DNA of 55,951 bases from Microbacterium sp. K24 (GTDB lineage Bacteria > Actinomycetota > Actinomycetes > Actinomycetales > Microbacteriaceae). Shown here one piece after another: positions 31,363 to 40,795 of the stretch. The notes below the pieces were generated by a model. It was not told where the DNA came from. It saw nothing but the letters and a program-made list of their open reading frames with translations, and made no database searches. Each line of letters starts with the position of its first letter. Position 1 is the first letter of the stretch. The stretch lies in the NCBI RefSeq assembly GCF_004794465.1, contig NZ_SSDJ01000134.1, forward strand, positions 1 through 55,951. The letters run 5' to 3'. The position numbers and the translations under genes are program-made.

Positions 31363-32768
31363 CCCTGCGCGCTGTCGCGGCCGTCGACCTCGGGGCGACC
31401 AGCGGGCGGGTGATGATCGGCCGCGTCGGCGACGGCGTGCTCGAACTCGAACTCGTCTCGCGGTTCCCGAACGGTCCGGTCCAGCGCGAGGACGGGCTGC
31501 ACTGGGACTTCGGCGCACTCTACGAGCACATCGTGGCGGGGCTGGCTCAGGCGGTCAGTCGCGAGCCCGCGATCGAGAGCATCGGCATCGACTCGTGGGC
31601 CGTGGACTACGGTCTGCTCCGCGACGGCGAGCTGCTCGCCGAGCCCTTCCACTACCGCGACGACCGCACGGCTCGCGGCGTCGAGGAGGTGCACGCGCTC
31701 GTGCCGTTCGCCGAGCTGTACGGCCGCAGCGGCCTGCAGTTCCTGCCGTTCAACACGCTCTACCAGTACCGCGTCGACACGCGGCTCGCCGGCGCCGACA
31801 CCGCGCTGCTGATCCCGGATCTGCTGGCCTTCCTCCTCACCGGGGCGCGCGTCGCCGAGCGCACGAACGCGTCGACGACCGGCCTGCTCGGCGTCGAGAG
31901 CGGCGAGTGGGACACGGATCTCGCCGAGCGCCTCGGCATCCCGGTCCACCTGCTCCCCGACCTCGTCGACCCCGGAACGGTGATCGGCGAGCTCCGTCCG
32001 GAGCTCGCCGCGCGCGTCGGTGCGACGCTGCCCGTGATCGCAGTGGGGTCGCACGACACCGCCTCGGCGGTCGTCGCCGTGCCGATGACGTCGCCGTCAG
32101 CCGCGTACATCTCCTGCGGCACGTGGGGCCTGGTCGGGCTGGAGCTGTCGGACCCGGTGCTGACGGATGCCGCGCGCGACGCGAACTTCACGCACGAGCG
32201 AGGCGTGGACGGCCGCTACCGCTTCCTGCACAACGTCACGGGACTCTGGCTGCTCAGCGAGACCGTGCGGGAATGGGAGGCCGCCGACGGCGCTCCCGTC
32301 GATCTTCCCGAGCTGCTCGCCGCGGCATCCGCCGTCACCGCCGACGTCCCGCTCTTCGATGCGAACGATCCGTCGTTGAGCACCCCGGGTGACATGCCCG
32401 GCCGCATCGCGGCACTGCTGCGCGCGACCGGTTCCGAGCCGCCCGCGGAGCGGGCCGCGTTCGCCCGCTCCATCGTCGAATCGATCGCCGCCGCCTTCGC
32501 TGCGGCGATCGCCACCGCCTCGGCGCTGTCCGGACGCCCGATCGACGTGATCCACATCGTCGGCGGGGGATCCCTGAACGCGCTTCTCTGCCAGGCCACG
32601 GCCGACCGCGCTGCTACGACGGTGCTGGCGGGACCGGTCGAGGCGACGGCGCTCGGCAACGTGCTCGTGCAGGCCCGCGCCCTGGGCGCGGCGCCGGAGA
32701 CGCTCGAGGAGATGCGCGCGCTCGTCGCCGCGACCCATGCGCCGGTGCGCTTCGACGCCCGACGCTGA
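31359..32768 (+). CDS. rhaB: L-rhamnulokinase
   Basis: This 469-residue FGGY-family kinase has the N-terminal phosphate loop AVDLGATSGRVMIG, SIGIDSWAVDYGLL (catalytic Asp), VGSHDTASAVV and the ATP-site HIVGGGSLNALLCQ. It phosphorylates L-rhamnulose to the 1-phosphate used by RhaEW. Its ATG overlaps the rhaEW stop by 4 bases. A perfect 11-bp hairpin begins within the last codons, so the operon ends here. With rhaI and rhaEW it completes rhamnose breakdown. No rhamnose mutarotase or dedicated rhamnose importer is seen nearby. Confidence 0.9.
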   Translation: MTLRAVAAVDLGATSGRVMIGRVGDGVLELELVSRFPNGPVQREDGLHWDFGALYEHIVAGLAQAVSREPAIESIGIDSWAVDYGLLRDGELLAEPFHYRDDRTARGVEEVHALVPFAELYGRSGLQFLPFNTLYQYRVDTRLAGADTALLIPDLLAFLLTGARVAERTNASTTGLLGVESGEWDTDLAERLGIPVHLLPDLVDPGTVIGELRPELAARVGATLPVIAVGSHDTASAVVAVPMTSPSAAYISCGTWGLVGLELSDPVLTDAARDANFTHERGVDGRYRFLHNVTGLWLLSETVREWEAADGAPVDLPELLAAASAVTADVPLFDANDPSLSTPGDMPGRIAALLRATGSEPPAERAAFARSIVESIAAAFAAAIATASALSGRPIDVIHIVGGGSLNALLCQATADRAATTVLAGPVEATALGNVLVQARALGAAPETLEEMRALVAATHAPVRFDARR

Positions 32769-32788
32769 ATCCCGCGCCGGGCGTCGAA
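32751..32788. terminator. Hairpin terminator at the end of rhaB
   Basis: TTCGACGCCCG (32751-32761) and CGGGCGTCGAA (32778-32788) form a perfect 11-bp stem around a 16-base loop that includes the rhaB stop. It separates rhaB from the convergent GH3 gene and may serve both strands. Confidence 0.55.
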
Positions 32789-32798
32789 GAGCGGCTGC

Positions 32799-35087
32799 TC
32801 AGTTCGCGACGGCACCGCCGGCGTTCGCCGCGGCGAGCAGCTGCTCGACCTGCTCGTGCGACACGTCGACCCCCGGGAAGCCGATGAGACGACCGATCGG
32901 GAACGACGCCATCATCTTCTCCATCGCCTCGTCGTTCGGCATCATCGACGCCGCAGAGGAGTCGGCGCCGGACAGTTCGCCGAGGAAGCCGCCGAGCGCG
33001 CCCATGACGATCGGGCCCGCGACCGGATGCGCCACGACATCGCCGATCGACGAGTTCAGGGTGAGCGGCACGTGCACCTCGTCGCCCTCGATCTCGACGG
33101 ATGCCGATGAGCGGATGTCGCGGCTCGACGCCGCCACATCCACGGTGTACTCGCCGCCTTCCACGACCCAGCGGTCGACGCGCACGTCCCAGTAGGCGAG
33201 GTCTTCGCGGCGCACGACGAGCTCGACGGTGCGGGTCTCGCCCGCGGCGAGCGCCAGCGACGTGAAGGCCTTGAGCTCGCGCGGTGCGCGCTGCACGATC
33301 GACCGGGTGGGGGCGACGTACACCTGTACGACCTCGCGGCCGTCGCGGTCGCCCGTGTTCGTGACGTCGACGCGCACGGTGATGTCGCCGTCGGCTGCGA
33401 CCGCGGCGGTGGCCGATCCGTAGGCGAACGTCGTGTACGACAGTCCGTGTCCGAACGGGAATGTCACCTCGAGTCCCTTGGCGTCGTACCAGCGGTAGCC
33501 GACGAGCAGTCCCTCGCCGTAGCGGACGTGGCCGAACTCGCCGGGGAAGTTGCCGAAGGACGGGTTGTCCTCCAGCCGCACCGGAACCGTCTCGGTGAGC
33601 TTGCCCGAGGGGTTCACGGCACCGTAGAGCACATCGGCGACGGCGCTGCCGCCGGCCTGACCGAGCAGCCAGCTCTCCACGATCGCCGGCACGCGATCGG
33701 CGAACGGCAGCGCCACGACGCCGCCGTTCGACAGGACGACCACGGTGCGCGGGTTCGCCTCGAGCACGGCGTCGAGCAGCGCGAGCTGCGCCGCGGGCAG
33801 ATCGATGTGCTCACGGTCGAAGCCCTCGGACTCCTCCGCGGCCGGCAGGCCGAGGAACACGACGGCGACGTCGGCGCCGGCGGCGACCGCGACTGCTTCG
33901 TCCCGCAGGTCGTCGGCGGAGCGACCGGATGCCGCCACCGCGCCGCCCTCGACGGCGAAGCCCGCAGCGTACGAGACGGCGTCACCGCCGAACTCCCGCA
34001 GTGCGTCGAGCGCCGCGTCCACGCGCGTCGGGTTGATGAGCGACGAGCCCGCGCCCTGGAAGCGCGGTTCCGTCGCGAAGGCGCCGATGACCGCGACCTT
34101 CTGCGCGGGTGCGAGCGGCAGCAGCACACCGTCGTTCTTCAGCAGCACGATCGACCGTCCCGCCGCTTCGCGCGCGAGGGCGTGGTGCGCCTCGACATCG
34201 AGCGGACCCGAGACGGCCGGGCGCTCGCCCGCCTTGCGGACGAGGTCGATCGCGCGGGCGGCGGCGGTGTCGAGCACGGTCTCGTCGAGCGTGCCGGCGC
34301 GCACGGCGTCCACCAGCTGCTTGTCGGTGCGACCGCCGGATGCCGGCATCTCGAGGTCGAGGCCCGCGGCGACACCGGCGACGCGGTCGTTGACGGCGCC
34401 CCAGTCGGAGACGACGAGGCCGTCGAAGCCCCAGTCGTCGCGCAGCACGCTCGTGAGCAGCCACGGGTCCTCCGAGGTCCAGACGCCGTTGAGCTTGTTG
34501 TACGAGCACATGACCGTCCAGGGCGCGGCATCCTTCACGACCCGCTCGAAGCCGCGCAGGTAGATCTCGCGCAGCGGGCGCGGGTCGACGTCGGAGCTCG
34601 CGCGCATCCGGTCGAACTCCTGGTTGTTCGCGGCGAAGTGCTTCAGCGACGTGCCGACGCCCTGGGACTGCACCCCGCGAACCGAGGCGGCGCCGAGCAC
34701 GCCCGAGACGATCGGGTCTTCGGAGAGGTACTCGAAGTTGCGGCCGCACAGCGGCGAGCGCTTGATGTTGATGCCGGGTCCGAGCACGACGGCGACGTCT
34801 TCGATCGCAGCCTCGACGCCGATCGCCGCGCCGACGCGCTCGATGAGCTCGGGATCCCACGACGATCCGATGCCGACCGCGGGCGGGAAGCAGGTTGCCG
34901 GCACACTGCTGGCGAGCCCGAGGTGGTCGGTGCCGCCCGCCTGCTTGCGGAGACCGTGCGGGCCGTCGGTCATCATGATCGAGCGGATGCCGACCCGGTC
35001 GACGGCTTTCGTGGTCCAGAAGTCCGCGCCGCTGGTCAGCGATGCCTTCTCCTCGAGGGTCAGGTCGGAGGCCGAGATCTCGGTCAT
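32799..35087 (-). CDS. GH3 beta-glucosidase-type hydrolase
   Basis: This 762-residue GH3 enzyme has an N-terminal barrel (substrate-binding MTDGPHGLR, KHFAANNQE and nucleophile Asp228 in VVSDWGAV), an alpha/beta sandwich (about 310-540) and a fibronectin-III-like domain near 570-680. A roughly 90-residue C-terminal extension follows. The family removes terminal beta-glucose or beta-xylose residues, and order and length fit bacterial beta-glucosidases. It has no signal peptide. AAAGGAAC precedes the ATG. The divergent TetR regulator shares its promoter region and probably controls it. Exact sugar specificity cannot be read from the sequence. Confidence 0.88.
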   Translation of the reverse strand: MTEISASDLTLEEKASLTSGADFWTTKAVDRVGIRSIMMTDGPHGLRKQAGGTDHLGLASSVPATCFPPAVGIGSSWDPELIERVGAAIGVEAAIEDVAVVLGPGINIKRSPLCGRNFEYLSEDPIVSGVLGAASVRGVQSQGVGTSLKHFAANNQEFDRMRASSDVDPRPLREIYLRGFERVVKDAAPWTVMCSYNKLNGVWTSEDPWLLTSVLRDDWGFDGLVVSDWGAVNDRVAGVAAGLDLEMPASGGRTDKQLVDAVRAGTLDETVLDTAAARAIDLVRKAGERPAVSGPLDVEAHHALAREAAGRSIVLLKNDGVLLPLAPAQKVAVIGAFATEPRFQGAGSSLINPTRVDAALDALREFGGDAVSYAAGFAVEGGAVAASGRSADDLRDEAVAVAAGADVAVVFLGLPAAEESEGFDREHIDLPAAQLALLDAVLEANPRTVVVLSNGGVVALPFADRVPAIVESWLLGQAGGSAVADVLYGAVNPSGKLTETVPVRLEDNPSFGNFPGEFGHVRYGEGLLVGYRWYDAKGLEVTFPFGHGLSYTTFAYGSATAAVAADGDITVRVDVTNTGDRDGREVVQVYVAPTRSIVQRAPRELKAFTSLALAAGETRTVELVVRREDLAYWDVRVDRWVVEGGEYTVDVAASSRDIRSSASVEIEGDEVHVPLTLNSSIGDVVAHPVAGPIVMGALGGFLGELSGADSSAASMMPNDEAMEKMMASFPIGRLIGFPGVDVSHEQVEQLLAAANAGGAVAN

Positions 35088-35136
35088 GGTGTTCCTTTCG
35101 CAGCGACGGCGGTGTCCTTGCGAAAACTATATGCGC

Positions 35137-35171
35137 TTCAGTATTAGATTCCAAACGGCATTCAGGATTAG
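35137..35171. promoter_or_regulatory. Direct repeats in the GH3/TetR divergent promoter region
   Basis: TTCAGTATTAGA (35137-35148) recurs as TTCAGGATTAG (35161-35171), 24 bases apart, in an AT-rich gap that also holds ACTATATGCG. These are candidate TetR-protein binding sites controlling both GH3 and the regulator. Confidence 0.45.
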
Positions 35172-35180
35172 TCTCGAGGC

Positions 35181-35771
35181 ATGGCTATTCGAGGTTCGTA
35201 CGCGAAGGGCGTGGCACGACGCGAGGAGATCCTCGAGAGCGCGCTCGACGTGATCGGCCGCAAGGGCTACCAGAACGCCTCGCTGAAGGAGATCGCCGAG
35301 GTCGTCGGCGTCACCCCCGCCGCTCTCCTGCACTATTTCGGATCGAAGGAAGAGCTGTTCACCGCGGTGCTGCGCAAGCGCGACGAGCACGACGGGCTCG
35401 ACCCGGCCTTCCTCGACGCGGACGGCGCACGGGACGGGTTCCTGCAGGTCATCCGCCACAACACGGAGGTGCCGGGGCTGGTCGCCCTGTTCTCCCGCCT
35501 GTCGGTCGACGCCGCCGACCCCGCCCACCCTGCGCACGAGTACTTCCTCGAGCGCAGTGAACGCCTCCGCACCACGATCGCCGAGACCTTCCCCACCGAG
35601 GACCGCCGCCCCGCCCTCGATCCGGAGACGCTCGCGAGAGTGATCCAGGCCGCGTCCGACGGCCTCCAGCTCCAGTGGATGATCGACCCCTCCGTCGACA
35701 TGCCCGGCATCATGGCCGCGCTGATCGACGCGCTGACTCCACCCTCCGCGCCGGAGCGGATGACGCGCTAG
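35181..35771 (+). CDS. TetR/AcrR-family transcriptional regulator
   Basis: This 196-residue regulator has the TetR N-terminal HTH (RREEILESALDVIGRKGYQN, then LKEIAEVVGVTPAALLHYFGSKEELF). A ligand domain of about 130 residues follows, including LQLQWMIDPSVDMPG, typical of the sugar-linked TetR group. It is divergent from GH3 and likely represses it until a sugar ligand is present. Its TAG stop shares the bases CTAG with the stop of the convergent permease, a 3-base overlap of opposite genes. No other target is evident. Confidence 0.85.
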   Translation: MAIRGSYAKGVARREEILESALDVIGRKGYQNASLKEIAEVVGVTPAALLHYFGSKEELFTAVLRKRDEHDGLDPAFLDADGARDGFLQVIRHNTEVPGLVALFSRLSVDAADPAHPAHEYFLERSERLRTTIAETFPTEDRRPALDPETLARVIQAASDGLQLQWMIDPSVDMPGIMAALIDALTPPSAPERMTR

Positions 35772-36715
35772 CCCTTCACGGCTCCCCCCAGCCCGGCGGA
35801 GCGCAGGAACACGGACTGGAACAGCAGGAACATGCCGATCGGGATGAGGGTCGAGATCGCGAGGGCGGCCAGGAACACGTCGAGCTCCGTCTGCGACTGC
35901 ACCGCGGGAAGACGTACCGACAGCGGCTGCACGGCAGGATCGGGCAGCACCAGCATCGGCCAGAGGTAGTCCTTCCACGCGGCGATGATGGCGAACACCG
36001 AGACCACGCCGAGGATCGGCCTCGACATCGGCAGCACGATCGACCAGAACAGGCGGAAGGGTCCGGCGCCGTCCGTGCGGGCCGCCTCGAACACCTCGCG
36101 CGGCAGCGAGTCGAAGAACCTCTTCACCAGCAGGATGTTGAACGCGTTCGCCCCCATCGGCAGCCACACCGCGAGGTAGTTGTTGAGCAGGCTGACGTCG
36201 CCCAGCAGAGGCGGATGAACGATCGTGAGGTACAGGGGCACCAGCAGCACGATGCCGGGGATGAAGAGCGTGGCCAGCACGAGTGCGTTCAGCAGCGGCG
36301 CGTACCGCGGCTGCAGCACCGACAGCGCATAGCCCGCGGTCGTCGCGATGAACAGCTGCACGAACCAAGCGCCGAGGGCGATGATGACCGTGTTCAGGAA
36401 GTACTGGTCGATATGGATGTCGTTCCACGCGGTCGACAGGTTCGCCCAGTCGATGCCGTTCGGCCAGAGCGCGAACGGCTGCTGCAGCGTGTCCTGGGTC
36501 GGCGTCACCGCCGACTTCGCGAGCCAGAGGATCGGCCCGAGCCCCGCGACGATGAGACCGACTGTGAGGAAGAGGTGCGTGATCGACATCCCGATGCGGA
36601 TGCCGGGCCGCCTCCGCTCCGAATCGGAGATGACCGTGCGATCGCCCACCTGGTCGGCGGCGCGTTCGGCGGCGCGCTCCGCGGCCCGCGTCGAGAGACG
36701 GGTCGTGAGGCTCAT
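35768..36715 (-). CDS. Carbohydrate ABC transporter permease (MalG-type), second importer
   Basis: This 315-residue permease begins with a charged stretch that repeats AAERAAERAAD, then has six predicted membrane segments. Its EAA loop reads EVFEAARTDGAGPFRLFWSI. I chose the ATG at 36715 because GGAG lies 7 bases upstream and the start overlaps the partner permease stop by 4 bases. An ATG at 36727 would add four residues. It is the last gene of the GH13-importer operon, and its stop overlaps that of the convergent TetR gene. Confidence 0.87.
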   Translation of the reverse strand: MSLTTRLSTRAAERAAERAADQVGDRTVISDSERRRPGIRIGMSITHLFLTVGLIVAGLGPILWLAKSAVTPTQDTLQQPFALWPNGIDWANLSTAWNDIHIDQYFLNTVIIALGAWFVQLFIATTAGYALSVLQPRYAPLLNALVLATLFIPGIVLLVPLYLTIVHPPLLGDVSLLNNYLAVWLPMGANAFNILLVKRFFDSLPREVFEAARTDGAGPFRLFWSIVLPMSRPILGVVSVFAIIAAWKDYLWPMLVLPDPAVQPLSVRLPAVQSQTELDVFLAALAISTLIPIGMFLLFQSVFLRSAGLGGAVKG

Positions 36716-37677
36716 GTCGTGCTCCATCGGTCGGTCAGTTTGAAGTAGAGCCAGGACAGGACGGCCAGCACGATCGCCAGCAGCACCGAGACGGCGGTCG
36801 CCTCGCCGTAGTCGCCGCCCAGGCTGTTGCGGAACGCCTTGTCGTAGATGTACAGCAGCACGGTCTTCGTGGCGCCGGCCGGGCCGCCGCCGGTGAACAG
36901 GAACGGCTCGAGGAAGACCTGCGCGGTCGCGATGACCTGCAGGATCAGCATGATGAAGAGGATGCCGCGCAGCTGCGGCAGCGTGACGTGCCAGATCTTC
37001 TTCCAGATGCCGGCGCCGTCGACCTCGGCGGCGTCGTACAGCTCGGGCGGGACGCCGAGGAGCGCGGCGAGGTAGATGATGATCGAGCCGCCGGCGCCGG
37101 CCCAGGTCGCCTCGAGCACGAGCGACGGCATGGCCTGCACGGCATCCTGGATCCACGGCTGCGGCGGGATCCCCACCCAGCCGAGGACGGTGTTGAACAC
37201 ACCGGACGGGTCGGCGCTGTAGAAGAACTTCCATAGCAGCACGGCGACGACCGGCGGGATGACGACCGGGAGGTACGCGAGAGCCGAGTACAGCCCCTTC
37301 CCCCGGCGGACCTCGCTCATCAGCACCGCCATCAGCAGCGGCAGCGGGAACCCGAAGAGCAGGGCGAGCACCGCGAACCAGAGGGTGTTGATCACGGCCC
37401 TGCCGAGTTCGGGGTCTCCGATCACCGCGAGGTAGTTGTCGAAGCCGACCCATTCCGCGACGATCAGGTTCGTCTTCTGCAGGCTCATGATGACGGACTG
37501 CACGATCGGCGACCAGGAGAAGAACACGAACACGAACAGCATCGGCAGGACGAACACGAGGTTCGCCAGCCCGCCGCCGCGGTACCACGTGAGCGGCGAG
37601 CGGCGGCGGGGTCGGCGAGCAGCGGGCGGCGGAGAGTCCTCCACCGCCGCCCGATGCTCGGAGAGCGTCATCGTCAT
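36712..37677 (-). CDS. Carbohydrate ABC transporter permease (MalF-type), second importer
   Basis: This 321-residue permease has a basic N-terminus and six predicted membrane segments (first: LANLVFVLPMLFVFVFFSWS). The EAA loop reads ELYDAAEVDGAGIWKKIWHV. It starts 3 bases after the binding-protein stop and overlaps the MalG-type gene by 4 bases. Together with the lipoprotein it forms a CUT1 importer. As with the first importer, no ATPase gene is present in the window. Linkage to a GH13 enzyme suggests an alpha-glucoside substrate. Confidence 0.87.
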   Translation of the reverse strand: MTMTLSEHRAAVEDSPPPAARRPRRRSPLTWYRGGGLANLVFVLPMLFVFVFFSWSPIVQSVIMSLQKTNLIVAEWVGFDNYLAVIGDPELGRAVINTLWFAVLALLFGFPLPLLMAVLMSEVRRGKGLYSALAYLPVVIPPVVAVLLWKFFYSADPSGVFNTVLGWVGIPPQPWIQDAVQAMPSLVLEATWAGAGGSIIIYLAALLGVPPELYDAAEVDGAGIWKKIWHVTLPQLRGILFIMLILQVIATAQVFLEPFLFTGGGPAGATKTVLLYIYDKAFRNSLGGDYGEATAVSVLLAIVLAVLSWLYFKLTDRWSTT

Positions 37678-37680
37678 CGA

Positions 37681-39051
37681 CTACTCGTCGAGCTTCGCCT
37701 GCGCGTCGGTCTGCACCTGAGCGAGGAGAGCGTCGATGTCGGCGTTCTGGTCGGTGAGCACGGTCTGCACCACGGAGTCGAGCAGCGCGTAGACCTCCTG
37801 GGTCTTCACCTTCGGCTCTCCGACCGGCGTCTGGTCCCAGATGCGATCGCTGAAGGGCTTCATCTGATCGACCGGCACGTTGACGTAGTCGGCGATCCAC
37901 TCCTGCGACTCGTCGTAGAGCTCACGGCTGAGCACGGGCAGGAGCGGCGTGCCGACAGCCTGGCCCGACTCGTCGAGCGTCTTCGCGTCGAGCACCGCGG
38001 CATCCTTGTCCGTGAGCTTCTGCATGTAGTACCAGTCGATCCACTCGACGCCGGCCGCCTTGGTCTTCTCGTCGATGGTCGGGCTCATCACGGCGATGTC
38101 GCCGCCGCCGAGCGTGCCCGGGTCGTCGCCCTCGAGCGGCACGACGGTCATGCCGTAGATCGCCGAGTCCATGCCGAAGTCGCGCACCAGCGCCGTGTAG
38201 ATGTCGGAGCCCGAGGTGTACATGCCGATGTTGCCGGCGGCGAACTCCTGGTTGATCGCTCCCCAGTCGAGGTCGACCTTCGATCCGAAGGAGCCGTCCT
38301 CCCACTTCACGTCATGCAGGAACTGCAGAGCCGCCTTCGTCGCGTCGTTGTCGATGGTCGACTCAGCCGTGCCATCGCCGTTGTCGGTCTGCGTGCGGCC
38401 GCCGCGGGCGACGGTCTGAGAGGTGAGCTGCCAGCCGCCGGTGTTGTTGATGGCCATCTGCGCGTAGCCGGCCTTGCCTGTGGCGTCCGTGATCGCCTTC
38501 GCGGCCTCACGGATCTCGTCCCACGTCTGCGGCGGGTTGTCGGGGTCGAGGCCCGCCTGCTCGAACAGATCGCGGTTGTAGTGGAGTGCCGCGGCGTACG
38601 CCTGACGCGGGAAGCCGTAGAGCTTGCCGTCATCTCCGGTGACGCCGTCGAGGATGATCGGGTTGAACTTGTCGGTGTACCCGAGCTCGTCGATCGCGTC
38701 GGTGACGTCCATGAGCTGCCCGTTCTCGAGCAGCGTCTTGGAGTCGGTGAACGGCACGGTGAAGACGTCGGGCAGGCTGCCGCCGGCGAGCTGCACCGCG
38801 AAGGTCGGACCCTCCCACTCGTACTCGACCCCGATGATGTCGATGTCGGGATGCTCCTTCTCGAACTGCTTCTCCTGGGCCGCGAACGCGTCGTAGGCCG
38901 CGGCATCGGCGCCGGGCGGGAACGTCGCGACGCGCAGCTCTGTCTTGCCGCTGGCGCTCCCCTCGTCTCCTCCGGCGGAGCAGCCGGCGAGGGCGGTGAC
39001 CGTGGCCAGCGCGGCGACGCCGGCGACCAGGGTCCTCTTCGGTGACTTCAT
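37681..39051 (-). CDS. Extracellular solute-binding lipoprotein, second importer
   Basis: This 456-residue protein has a lipoprotein signal (MKSPKRTLVAGVAALA ... LAGCSAGGDEG, Cys near residue 23) and a family-1 binding-protein fold. Motifs include DIIGVEYEWEGPTFAVQLAG, YNRDLFEQAGLDPDNPPQTW and AAGNIGMYTSGSDIY. It would capture a sugar outside the membrane and pass it to the two permeases. The ATG at 39051 has GGAAGGAAAG upstream. A start five codons earlier is less likely. It follows GH13 by 46 bases in the same operon. Confidence 0.87.
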   Translation of the reverse strand: MKSPKRTLVAGVAALATVTALAGCSAGGDEGSASGKTELRVATFPPGADAAAYDAFAAQEKQFEKEHPDIDIIGVEYEWEGPTFAVQLAGGSLPDVFTVPFTDSKTLLENGQLMDVTDAIDELGYTDKFNPIILDGVTGDDGKLYGFPRQAYAAALHYNRDLFEQAGLDPDNPPQTWDEIREAAKAITDATGKAGYAQMAINNTGGWQLTSQTVARGGRTQTDNGDGTAESTIDNDATKAALQFLHDVKWEDGSFGSKVDLDWGAINQEFAAGNIGMYTSGSDIYTALVRDFGMDSAIYGMTVVPLEGDDPGTLGGGDIAVMSPTIDEKTKAAGVEWIDWYYMQKLTDKDAAVLDAKTLDESGQAVGTPLLPVLSRELYDESQEWIADYVNVPVDQMKPFSDRIWDQTPVGEPKVKTQEVYALLDSVVQTVLTDQNADIDALLAQVQTDAQAKLDE

Positions 39052-39097
39052 CGTCTTTCCTTCCATGTGATTGCTGATCGGGTCGTGCAGGGTCTCT

Positions 39098-40795
39098 TCA
39101 GGGCTTCGCTCCGCGGGAGCGCTCGGGCAGGGCGTGCAGAGCGAGCCAGGCCGTGGAGTCCGGCGGCAACGCGCCGTGGAGCGCCGTGCTGGCGAGCAGC
39201 ACCTCGTGGTGCGCGGGCAGCGGCACCGCCGTCGGGCCGAGGTTCGTGATGCTCAGCACCCCGTCTCCGCGGAGGAAGGCGAGCACGTCGGCGCCGAGCT
39301 GCAGCCACGAGAAGCCGCCGTCGGCGAGGTCGTCGAGGTCTCGGCGCAGAGCGATCGCGTCGCGGTAGAGGTTCAGGGTGGATGCTGGATCCTGCTCCTG
39401 CGCGTCGACGGCGAGCGGCGCCCAGTCCGCCGGCTGCGGAAGCCACGGCGTGCCGCCGAAGCCGTAGGGGCTGGAGGAGCCCGACCAGGGCAGCGGCACG
39501 CGGCATCCGTCCCGCCCGGGGTCGACCCCGCCGGAGCGGAAATGCATGGGGTCTTCGATCGCGTCGAGCGGCAGCTCCACCTCGGGCAGGCCCAGTTCGT
39601 CGCCCTGATAGATGTACAGGCTGCCGGGCAGGGCCGCGACGAGCAGCGCCGCGGCCCGTGCCCGCTGCCGTCCGCGGGCAGCATCGGTCGGGGTGCCGAA
39701 GCGCTTGCGATCGAAGGCGAACGAGGAATCCGCACGACCGTAGCGCGTCACCGGTCGGGTGACGTCGTGGTTCGAGAGCACCCAAGTCGCGGGCGCCCCC
39801 ACCGGAGCGTGCTCGGCGAGCGTGCGGGTGATCGAGTCGCGCATCGCCTGCGCGCTCCAGGGCTGAGCCATGAAGCCGAAGTTGAAGGCCGTGTGCATCT
39901 CGCCGGGCCGCAGGTAGCGGGCGAAGCGCTCCGCATCCTCGAGCCACACCTCGCCCACGAGCACGCGCTCGCCGTCGTACTCGTCGGCGACGGCGCGCCA
40001 GTCGCGGTAGATGTCGTGCAGCTCGTCGCGGTCGATGTGCGGGTGATCGGTGGCCGGGGCGCTGCCGGGAGGCAGGTCCGGGAGCGCCGGATCCTTCACC
40101 GGCAGCGCCGCGGAGTCGATGCGCACGCCGGCCACGCCCCGGTCGAACCAGAATCGCAGCACGTCCTCGTGCTCGCGCCGCACGTCGGGGTGGTTCCAGT
40201 TGAGGTCGGGCTGCTCGGGCGTGAACAGGTGCAGGTACCACTCCCCGGGGGTGCCGTCGGGGTTGCGCGTGCGCGTCCAGGTCTCGCCCTGGAAACTGGA
40301 GACCCAGTTGGTCGGGATGCCGTCGCCGTTCTCGCCGCGGCCGGGGTGGAACCAGAAGCGCTCGCGCTCGGGACTGCCGGGGCCTGCCGCGAGGGCGCGC
40401 CGGAACCACTCGTGCTGGTCCGAGATGTGGTTGGGGACGATGTCGACGATCGTGCGGATGCCGAGCGCCAGGGCCTCGGCGATGAGCTCCTCCGCTTCCT
40501 CGAGCGTGCCGAACCGCGGGTCGATGTCGCGGTAGTCCTGCACGTCGTAGCCGCCGTCGGCGAGCGGGCTCAGGTACCAGGGGGTGAACCAGAGGGCGTC
40601 GACGCCGAGGTCCTTCAGGTAGCCGAGACGTGCCCGCACACCCGCGAGGTCGCCGATGCCGTCGCCGTTGCCGTCCGCGAAGCTGCGCACGTAGATCTGG
40701 TAGATCACGGCCGTACGCCACCAGCCCTCATCCGCGGGCATGGTCAGAGTGCGGGCAGGCGCGGTTGCGGTGCTGCGCAGAACATCGGTGTCCAC
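39098..40795 (-). CDS. GH13 alpha-glucosidase/oligo-1,6-glucosidase-type enzyme
   Basis: This 565-residue GH13 enzyme carries the conserved regions DIVPNH (119-123 area), GVRIDSAA (nucleophile Asp227), LVGEVW (acid/base Glu282) and LSNHDVTRP (Asp344). Region V reads DLNWNHPDV, and the QPDLNW element is typical of exo-acting alpha-glucosidases. It probably hydrolyses short alpha-glucosides in the cytoplasm. The GTG at 40795 has GAGGAG 5 bases upstream. It is first in an operon with an ABC importer and sits downstream of a LacI regulator whose operator motif recurs in its promoter. Confidence 0.87.
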   Translation of the reverse strand: MDTDVLRSTATAPARTLTMPADEGWWRTAVIYQIYVRSFADGNGDGIGDLAGVRARLGYLKDLGVDALWFTPWYLSPLADGGYDVQDYRDIDPRFGTLEEAEELIAEALALGIRTIVDIVPNHISDQHEWFRRALAAGPGSPERERFWFHPGRGENGDGIPTNWVSSFQGETWTRTRNPDGTPGEWYLHLFTPEQPDLNWNHPDVRREHEDVLRFWFDRGVAGVRIDSAALPVKDPALPDLPPGSAPATDHPHIDRDELHDIYRDWRAVADEYDGERVLVGEVWLEDAERFARYLRPGEMHTAFNFGFMAQPWSAQAMRDSITRTLAEHAPVGAPATWVLSNHDVTRPVTRYGRADSSFAFDRKRFGTPTDAARGRQRARAAALLVAALPGSLYIYQGDELGLPEVELPLDAIEDPMHFRSGGVDPGRDGCRVPLPWSGSSSPYGFGGTPWLPQPADWAPLAVDAQEQDPASTLNLYRDAIALRRDLDDLADGGFSWLQLGADVLAFLRGDGVLSITNLGPTAVPLPAHHEVLLASTALHGALPPDSTAWLALHALPERSRGAKP

